A program made the position numbers and the translations under genes. Of a DNA stretch of 60,942 bases, positions 40,801 to 48,000 are shown piece by piece (position 1 is the first letter of the stretch; each line of letters begins with the position of its first letter). The notes beneath the pieces were generated by a model that made no database searches, was not told the DNA's origin, and saw nothing but the letters and a program-made list of their open reading frames with translations. The DNA is from Ruminococcus sp. (GTDB taxonomy: Bacteria; Bacillota; Clostridia; Oscillospirales; Acutalibacteraceae), in the NCBI GenBank assembly GCA_017458845.1, contig JAFSZY010000033.1, positions 1 to 60,942 on the forward strand. The letters run 5' to 3'.

Positions 40801-41625
40801 AGTTTTATGCAAAAAAGCCTAACCTATGTTATTACCGACGACGCTCACAGCTACAACGTGCCCTTATGGAGTTGGGCTGACGATTACAGCAGCGCTACAG
40901 CGAAATTTACATGTGCGGACTCCCGTTGCAAACACGAGGAAACGGTTGACGCGGCAATCACATCGGAGTATGAAAACGGCGCGCCTAAGTATATTGCTGC
41001 CGCAAGCTTTGAGGGTAAGGAATATACAAATGTAAAAGCATTGGAAAACCCTCTTGATGCTTCCTACTCGCCGGAGATTACAGCCGCGACAGCGCTCGAA
41101 AATGACGGAAACCTCTTTAGCCTTTCCGATTCGCTTGTTTATACCAAGGCTAATCTCCTCGGTGTACAGAAGAAAGAAACGATTAAGACCGATACAGCGG
41201 GCACAGGTATGCGCTTTGTAGCTGAGTTAAGCTCCGAGTTTGTTAATAAGGATAACATCGACTACGGCTTTGAGGTAGTAAAAACCTCAAAGAACAACAC
41301 ATCTGAGTTTAATACCGCGGGCGGATTTGATATAATGCAGAATTTGATTAACGAAAACAGCGGAAATATCAAATCAATTTCCTGCAAGAACACCTCAAAC
41401 AACATCACAGGCGATACTCGTTACGGCGATAATGACGATACGTCTACAGAGTACAAGTACGTTACCCTCGCTGTTAATGATATTCCCGATAATCAAGGTA
41501 TCGCGGTTCGCTTCTATGTTGAGATTGACGGAATAAGATACTATTCGGGCTACACAGACTCGAAGGGCACCAGCTGCCGCGGCTGCTGCGCAAGCTATGT
41601 AACTCTTGCGAATGCGGTTAAATAA
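34837..41625 (+). CDS. Giant exported beta-helix protein with Gly-Ala-Gly-Ile-Gly-Gly-Gly repeats (2262 aa)
   Basis: Signal peptide 1-31. About 60-770 is a right-handed beta-helix whose turns repeat Gly-Ala-Gly-Ile-Gly-Gly-Gly (or ...Gly-Ser-Gly) roughly twenty times. A Cys/His-rich segment near 785-835 (Cys-Lys-Tyr-Cys-Lys-Asp-Cys, Cys-Thr-Val-Cys-Gly-Gly) could bind zinc. Bacterial-repeat domains follow, and an internal duplication of ~230 residues starting near 1302 and 1802 (Glu-Pro-Tyr-Ile-Asp, Gly-Glu-Tyr-His-Leu-Gly-Asn). Residues 2119-2262 are a Met-Arg-Phe-Val domain shared with the 2677-residue protein. There is no LPxTG motif or C-terminal membrane anchor. It is probably a wall- or glycan-associated adhesin. 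A peptide gene is coupled 12 bases downstream. Confidence 0.85.
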   Translation: MKIIRKSVSVVLSLIMIISLFTILPSEAFAAAEVEYIERSWDSANQKVVDTVKTCTDYTTITSQSSLTIGSGKWYVVNGDATIDKRVTVSGTAHIILLSGTLKCMYGIRLSKGNSLFVYPGKNSEGKLNPRTGDDEEANLGGNKGEDCGEFVFYGGTLDVFNYDWCSGATAIGGGGYGGNCGKLSFYGGTVDASNNGEAPARKSYGAVIGDGSDAYSNDSDCYINIYGGTIKADNHSCSNGSGIGGGEDSTGCPINILGGKITASAYNGAGIGSGQDGGSSAITIKNATVEAESDYGAGIGSGEDSNSKSIIIENSYVKAESKTSSGATGAEGAGIGGGNCGKSESIKIKNSVIIASSGRYGAGIGGGDESDGGNIEITDSNVFAHSAQGGAGIGGGDEKGCNSIVLKNSFVTAITDSDVNTVGENFIKDYGSYYNTIMESISNPAVSEQAGFYAGGALTAMVFAYLINGNHTGAGIGSGDSGNVNSIQIDNCVVMATGGDYAAGIGGGDEGGFGTISINNSNVYAEGGKYGAGIGTGDEAEKCGTINITNSSVTTKAGTDAAGIGTGNETDQSAAINITGSTVEAHGGRYAAGIGGGDAVGGGTINIINSTITEAKSETDGAGIGGGESGNGGTINITGSTVTAHGGGYAAGIGGGDHADGGTTTIDNSTVKAYGGTDAAGIGGGEDGDGGHVEIINGSNVYAEGKDYGAGIGGGEDASGDYCQINNNCTVKAVSGGDGNVQSIGHGDCGWYVLSYTGGELSLGNREIVKVGSDVYRGNDRFSAIWNHKEVTVSPCEHTNTEWRMVNEYRHCKYCKDCGAELTSTKEYHKWDDNFICTVCGGEQIDVSLTLKEENNSGPVNITIQNKLNGYYVLPECVNIPDGKEFAYWYDEVDGTDYYPGESYRLVFSNNNLRAVYFDLTDADYIDENGHEQTVKARVLNKGEGYLYLSDGWYIVTEDIGVGWTLYICGDVHLILADGKTLWLNQEIPGLGVGMRGRKTDNSYSKLTIYGQNNQTGAFNLQDRRNSLTAFSQYGGNVSGAKMGDTAKMSRKYYTITKGSFNLDARFSAAPDGIINFTGGNIYIKDVWMEEGVTLTLGWTHRTDSIKLDKIDYYKNASVKVADGQALTDGTNVYSGTLTDNQINAINGKTLTPYIHNYSEPEWVWDSDYTNATAVFRCSDCDDVQEIKAKVTYTDSGKTRTSTARCSFLGVEYTTTQTKQIIFDVKIANTAHGTVTANKATAKKDENIKLTITPDDGYITKGFTVVPEDGTQEIEMDEKYFTMPACNVTVKANFAPITPRTEPYIDDEGEYHLGNIAYYEEDGKYYAVDEDGTIGEMLDTVELSYFDFALINNDSEYQINYYTGPTDISELVIPKTFNGKPVTVIGDDNNSTFINYGENPKTQFELTLNENIREIKPYSFYTMWVKKVKGNTSNLNRIGDYAFSWANSPDGYKLDIKLDYEGVVYVGRHIFNNMNVTARIKHDTKFTSTNFGDQNVNYIFTDDHIYGEPEWKWANAHSSAQAIFTCSDSRCKHTETVDATVTESDELTKTVYTASAEFGGNTYTATESVDKAHSSITIKAAAHGVVTADKDSAYTGETITLTPIPEDGYKLVSINVKDNESNDIEVFENSFTMPDCDVTVTAEFGKKQYAISYGDDYDGGFISGPLYADEGDEITVNAVSYSGYELASLSYRDGSGSYIKIYDNTFTMPASQIKVYASFREADYNISYKTDGNGTITGASTAQFNDRVPITVTPNESYMLVNLYAEDDEWGDPVDIIDGCIVMYDGNITVHADFVPIIPSTEPYIDENGEYHLGNVEYADVYGTPFSIDKNGELGSELETTALSYFDFTDNGDTYQINYYTGPTENLTELVIPKTYNGKPVTVLGTDNRSAFIENSNPKPQFTLTLNENIEEIKGYAFYTMWVKKVQGDTSNLKRIGAYAFSWANSPDGYKLDIKLDYEGTIMVGRGIFNNMTVTARVHHATGFSYGSFMQKSLTYVITDDAHSYNVPLWSWADDYSSATAKFTCADSRCKHEETVDAAITSEYENGAPKYIAAASFEGKEYTNVKALENPLDASYSPEITAATALENDGNLFSLSDSLVYTKANLLGVQKKETIKTDTAGTGMRFVAELSSEFVNKDNIDYGFEVVKTSKNNTSEFNTAGGFDIMQNLINENSGNIKSISCKNTSNNITGDTRYGDNDDTSTEYKYVTLAVNDIPDNQGIAVRFYVEIDGIRYYSGYTDSKGTSCRGCCASYVTLANAVK

Positions 41626-41637
41626 GGAGGCGACAGA

Positions 41638-41805
41638 ATGAAAAATCTATATAAAACTCCATTAATCACAGTTGAGGAGCTTGAAAAGAAGGACGTTCTT
41701 TGTTATTCTGCTTCTGATACAGACCCAACAAAATATGATAACGCTAATCTGTATGGAAACAGCTCGGAAGCAAACGGCCTCGGCGATATGAGTAACATTT
41801 TATAA
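41638..41805 (+). CDS. 55-residue peptide, Tyr-x-Thr-Pro/Glu-Lys-x-Asp family, member 1
   Basis: The ATG lies 12 bases after the giant-protein stop, with AAGGAGG directly between them, so the two are in one transcript. The peptide has no signal sequence. The first 20 residues follow the pattern Lys-x-x-Tyr-x-Thr-Pro-x-Ile-x-Val-Glu-x-Leu-Glu-Lys-x-Asp-Val-Leu. The rest is polar with Ser, Asp and Asn and ends Gly-Leu-Gly-Asp-Met-Ser-Asn-Ile-Leu. A second member at 55291-55464 has the same pattern. A conserved leader-like N-terminus with a variable, Ser/Asp/Cys-bearing C-terminus is typical of modified-peptide precursors or bacteriocin-like peptides. No modification enzyme is encoded in this window. 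Function unknown. Confidence 0.75.
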   Translation: MKNLYKTPLITVEELEKKDVLCYSASDTDPTKYDNANLYGNSSEANGLGDMSNIL

Positions 41806-41826
41806 AATTATCAGCATAACATAAAG

Positions 41827-41873
41827 TCCCAAGCGCTTAAACCTTTACGGCGATTTGCGCTTGGGATTTTGTT
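41827..41873 (+). terminator. Terminator of the giant-protein/peptide operon
   Basis: TCCCAAGCGC (41827-41836) and GCGCTTGGGA (41857-41866) form a 10-bp perfect stem with a 20-base loop, then TTTTGTTTGG. It closes the transcript begun at 34803. Confidence 0.8.
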
Positions 41874-41953
41874 TGGCGAAGCTTTATGTTTTTACGTTAT
41901 ATATAAGAAAAATGGCATTCGTTATGAATTTTGATTAAAATCAGCAAAAACGG

Positions 41954-41982
41954 TTGAAATAATTCTGCAATTATTATATAAT
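41954..41982 (+). promoter_or_regulatory. Promoter of the 2677-residue protein gene
   Basis: TTGAAA (41954-41959), 17-base spacer, TATAAT (41977-41982). The ribosome site AGAGGGTGAT precedes the ATG at 42030. Confidence 0.75.
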
Positions 41983-42029
41983 CAAAATGTATTACTATAA
42001 TGAAATAATTATGCTCAGAGGGTGATTCT

Positions 42030-45000
42030 ATGAGGAAACGTTTAGTCAAGAAATGCACTAAAGGCTTTGTTTCGCTGTTGCTTGTGCTTTTGGTAATGGT
42101 GAGCCTGTTTGTGCCCGGTACGGTTTATGCTGAGGAAGCGGCAACCGGCAACGATATTTACGCGCTGGTATATAAGATCAATCCGAAAAGTACCAGCAAT
42201 TGGGCGAATACCGAAATTGTTATCCAGAGAGGGGATACGCCTGATCCCTCAAAGGTGCTCCTGACAACCTTTAGCAAGTTTGCGGACGGTCAATACGGTA
42301 CCACGCCGCCATGGCTCGAAAAAAAGCATGATACTTCGAATAATAAATATGGTAATGATGTTCTGAGATTTGTTATCAAGGATAGAATAGCTCCAGCCAG
42401 CATTGCAGGCTGGTTCAAAAGCACTTGGGCGCTGGAGGAAATCCAAGGTCTCGAGAACCTCGACACCTCTCAATGTACCGATATGACGGAAGCTTTCTAC
42501 GGACTTAGCAAGTTGAAAAGTCTTGATCTGTCCGGTTTTGACATCTCCAATGTGACGAGTATCAATCGATTTGTAAACGGTTCGGTTTTGGAATCAATAA
42601 ATATTTCCGGCTTTAACTTTGCCAGTGTTGAAACTATGTCAGAGTTCATAAGAGGTGCTAAGCTGACCGATATTAACCTCTCGAATATCGATGTTTCCAA
42701 GGTGAAGAACATATCCTATTTTGTTGCGAATTGTACGGCGCTCGAGGAGCTTGATCTGAGTTATTTCAACCCCAAATATATTTGGAAATTACAGTACGCG
42801 TTTTATAATAACACCTCTCTGAAAAAGATCACATTCGGACAGTTCCAGCCCGGAATTAATAACACCGCGGATGATCCCTCAACAAAGGACAACAGGCTGT
42901 ATATGAATCAAATGTTTGCGGGTTGTTCCTCTCTTGAAGAGATAGATTTTTCTACATTTGAGATCCCGGATTTTAAAAAGAGAATCGAATACGCGAGTAT
43001 GTTCGAGGGTTGTAAAAGCCTGACGACCTTAAAGCATTTTGAAAATCTTTTTAACCCCGGCATTAACTCTGACGGATGGACGCAGAGGCGGATGTTCAAA
43101 AACTGTGAGTCGATTGAAACAATTGACCTAAGCTATCTTGACGTTTATGTCATGGGCGCGGAGATATTCTCAGGCTGTAAGTCGCTTAGAAGTTTGGATC
43201 TCAGCAGTATGGGCTTGTCTGATAATTTCAATAACTGGCATTATCAAAACTCCAGAACTTTCAACAGTTCGGTCAATACCGGTGAGGCGCAAACCAATAT
43301 TTATGAAGGATGTGACGAACTGTCGGAGGTAGTGTTCAGCCCGTATTATCCCCCTGCCAACCAGCAGGGCAGCGATCCTAATCGGACTATGGGATACGGC
43401 AACAGTAAACCTATAGACCGCGAATGGATTAAGATTGCTCAGCCTTCCGAGGATAAGTATCCTCAAATGATGAAAGACAACAAAACGGCTATGCCCGAGC
43501 TTACTCCTCTTAATACCAAATTATCAACAGATGAGCTGTTTTGTGATTTCCAGCCCCAGTACGCGGGCACATGGGTAGCGGTTTCGAAAATCACCCTCAA
43601 CGCCAACGGCGGCACGCCCAACCAGCAGTCAATCACAGGCGCGAGAGGAATGACGCTTGACTATGATCCTGCTGATATCACAACACCTACGAGAAACGGC
43701 TATAAGTTCAAGGGCTGGTATGCCGACAGAGAAAGCGATGAAAGCCAGCAGCTTGCGCCCGGCGTCACAGCCGAGGCGTGGTCTTACTACGCGCATTGGG
43801 AGGACAACACATACAGCATTGTTTTGCACAATAACGAAACTCCCGAACAAACAGAAACAATCAGCAACGTAAAATACGCTCAATTTGTACCGCTCAGCGG
43901 TAAGACCTTCACCTCGAGCGATTCCAACAAAGTTCTAGCCGGCTGGAATACCCGTGCAAACGGAGAGGGCATGGAATTTGCGGCGAACGAATCCGTTGAC
44001 AAGCTCACCGCAGAGGACGGCGGAACCGTACATTTGTATGCGATGTGGGCTAAGCCCGACGTCATTATCAGATTTGATTCCCACGGCGGTTCTGCAATCG
44101 ACCCTAGGTATTACACGCTTACAGACAATGAAAACGTGCCCTACGGAAACCTCAGCGAGCCGATGAAGGACGGCTACACCTTTATGGGCTGGTACACCGA
44201 GGAAAACGGTCAGGGCAAAAAGGTCGTCACGAATGAAACCGATCCCACCACCGAGACAGCATATGTGTCGCTGAGCACAACGCTTCACGCCTATTGGCAG
44301 AAGAAGCCCGACGTTACCTTCAACTTGCAGGGCGGTACGATCGACGGCGATGATACATATGTAAAGGTCTGCGACTACGGCCGTGCAATTGGTACGATTC
44401 CGACCCCGGTCAATGGCAACCAAGCCTTTATGGGCTGGTTTACCGAGGCGCAGGGCGGAACTGAGATCAATTCCTCCACAAAAGTCACCGGCGACGTTAC
44501 CTACTACGCGCACTGGGGTTGGCAGCCAAAGTTTGAGACCAACGGCGGCTCTTACATTCGGTATACCGACTCGGACGGTACGCATTTCGCGAATCCTAAC
44601 TATCCCGTTCAGAGCAGTTCCTCGTATAATCTCGGCACTTTGCCGGTGGTAGAAAGAGAGAATTATACCTTTGACGGCTGGTATATCGGCGATACAGACA
44701 CACAGATACACGATAACGAAACGGTAGATCTATCTCAGAATTCCGTGTTTAAAGCGCATTGGAGCTTAAACCCAATCTGTACGATAACGCTCGATTTTAA
44801 CGATAACTCCACACCTAACAAAACCATCAAGGTCTATAAGAGCCAAAGCAATGAGGATCAAAACATAATCGGAGAGCTCCCCACACCGACCAGAGAGGGC
44901 TACCGTTTTGACGGTTGGTACGACGGCAGCGACAATAAATATACATATCAAAGCCGCATAAGCTCAGAAGCATCCGATACACTCACTCTAACCGCGCGCT

Positions 45001-48000
45001 GGACTGAGGAAAGCCACACGGTAACCTTTGACCCCACCGACGGTGAGATGGTCGGCAGCACAACCTATACCGTGGCCGACGGCAAGACTTTGACATACCT
45101 TCCCGGCGCAAACTTTACGGATATTTCGGGAAGCACTACCATCATCAAAAAATCCTTTGACGGCTGGTATACCGAGCGCAACGGCGGAGGTACCAAGCTG
45201 ACAACAGCCACACAAATCAATGCCGACACGACCTATTACGCAAATTGGGTGGACAACCGCAAATCAGCGGATAATTACAACTCAATGATTCGCTGGGGAA
45301 CATTGTCAGGAAACGATGTTACAAACTTAGGCGATACCCTTGTTTTCCATCCCTCAGCCAGCGGTAATATCTCGGCTCACCTTACGGTTGACTTCGCGCT
45401 TGAGAACCAAAACAACCAGCTCCCGGCAGGCGCGGTCAGAATCACACTGCCGAAGAAATTCTTTACCGGATGGGACGGAGAGACCGACGTTACAACGACC
45501 GAGAGCACCTTCACGAATTTTAATGTTGAGACCTCCGATGACGGAGAATACTATATCCTGACGAACGCGACTGTGTTCAAGAGCACCGTCCTTGAGCCGG
45601 TTTATACCGTAGATCCTATGAGGGTCCCCGGCGGCTATGTTGACGAAAACGGCGTGTGCCGCGATTATTTCAACAAAGAATTCAACGTCAAGATAGAGAT
45701 GAAAAACGACAATGATGAATTTGTCACCTTCCAGGAAAGGACGCTCGGCGTAGAGCTGCATACAGACGTCCAGACCTCCGTGTATAAGGAACAGGCGAGC
45801 GCGACTCTGAGCTGGAGCGACAGCTGGGGCGAAAAGCCCTCCGATGCCGACGAGTATTTCTATGTTGTATGGACGCTGAACGCGAGCAATTATAACAGCA
45901 ATCAGCCCTATCAGCTGAAGTGGAGCGAGAACACCGTCCACGACGGCTCGGTTGTATATTCAACCGGTCTTGATACTTGGTCCAACGAACATACAACCGA
46001 TGCTAATCATCGCATAACGGTAGTCACAAAGCACCGCCGCGATGAAGCTATGGCGCAGGGCGCATGGGCTGAGGTCAAGAACGAGGCAATCCTGAATGTT
46101 AAATGGAAATCAGGCTATGAGCAGCAGTTCAGAACAACAGGAACAGCTACCGCGTACGTCGGCGAGATTATCGACGGAAATGTCCGTACCCTCGAAAAAA
46201 CAATCCCCGATGAGTACACGCAGGAGAAGCACTACATATACGGCGGTCAGGATTTGATTCTTAACAGCGACGTGGAGCATCTTGATCGGTTTGTTTACAA
46301 CCTTTCCTATACTGAGAAAACAAATCAGGATAATCCCACCTGGACGCAGGCGGGAGAAATGAGCGTTACGCCGCGAACCTATGTCCTCACCGACGGCGTA
46401 AAGGGCAGAGGCGATGTCATTGTTACTGCGGAAAAGCCGACCGGTGCCAACACCCGAAGCCAATGGACAGGCGCAAATAATCAGGAAACGCTGGACGACG
46501 GAGACTATTACTTTACATATCTCGATATCAACGTGACCGAATATGATTCTGTCTATCTCAACGGCGACTGGGCAAATCCTTACGAAAACGACAACCTCTA
46601 TGATTACGGAGATATAAAGGTTTATTACAGAACAATGGGCTCAAGCGACTTTGAGCTTCTCAAAACCGTTACCCATGATGAAATGGGTCTCAGCACTCAG
46701 TCCGGCTCCGATTTTGAGAAAGGCTACGAAGCCAGAATAGTCCTACCCGGTGATACCGTAGGCTACAAGATCGAGTATACCTCGAGCCGCTATACCACGG
46801 ATATCAAGGTGAATACCGCATTTAAACTGAAAAACTCCCGAAAGGTTCATTCGCTCGTTTCCACACACGCCAACGCCGGCAAGCATACGCTGCTGAAAAA
46901 CAAGAGCGTGATGAATATTCAGCGTGACGGCAAGCCGGATATTGTTGCCGATTCTACAGATCATAACGCTTGGCTGAGCGCCTATGAGCTGACGCTGAGC
47001 GAGAGCGAGCTCTACGCGGCTAAGAGCTGTCTGAACGAAACAACCATCAACAAACCCGAAAATTATTTTGTGACCGACTCCGTAGCCTCTACGGTCGAGT
47101 TCCCCGTCGCGATTACCGGCTGGGCATACAGCAAGAACCAGCTCGGCTACATCAAGCGAGTTAAATCCGGTATCTTCCACGATCTCCTGCCCCACGGCTT
47201 TATAGTTGACAGGAGCAAGATTATCGTATGCGGACGTACGGATGAACAGGCGAGACAGCGCGGCAGTACAACTATAAACAGCCAGAAGTCATCTGCTAAC
47301 GCAACCAGCTACAGTAATAACGCAAAGGAATTCCCCGGACAGATCTCGTCCGACTATTACTCCGTAACCTTCAAGGATAACTGGGAGGGCTCAGGCCAGA
47401 CGATGATGATTATCAACGTCAACTGTCCCGAAGATATGACCGCGACCGGTTTTGTCGTTTATTATAAGTGCAAGACAACGATCAACAACCTCCATATCAA
47501 CGGCACAACTCCCAAGAACTACATCGCTTTCACCGATACAACGCCGGAGCAGAGTTTGCCAGAAACGAGAATCAATACGAGGAATTACCTTGACTCCGCT
47601 ACAAGACCGCTCTTTGCGTCTGTTGATAACGATCAGACCGCGTACAACTACAGCACTACTACATTGAAAACGCCGAACGTTTATCAGTACGGCGCGGATT
47701 CTAACGTAACGACCGAGGGTGCGGATATCGCCAAGCATCAGGTCGTAGGACTCAACACCGGCTATTCCTACAACATCTCCTATGAGGGAGACACCTCGAC
47801 CCAGACGCACGACCTCGTTGTCTATGATGTAATCGAAAGGCAGATCAACGGAAGCACATCCCAGTGGATGGGCGAGTTCCAATCCGTTGACGTCACCAGC
47901 ATCAAAAACCAGTACAGCGCCGATGAAAGCGACGGAAAATGCGCGCCTGTCGTCTATTACGCGACAAAGCCAAAGGACGAATTTACCAAGGAGATGTTTG

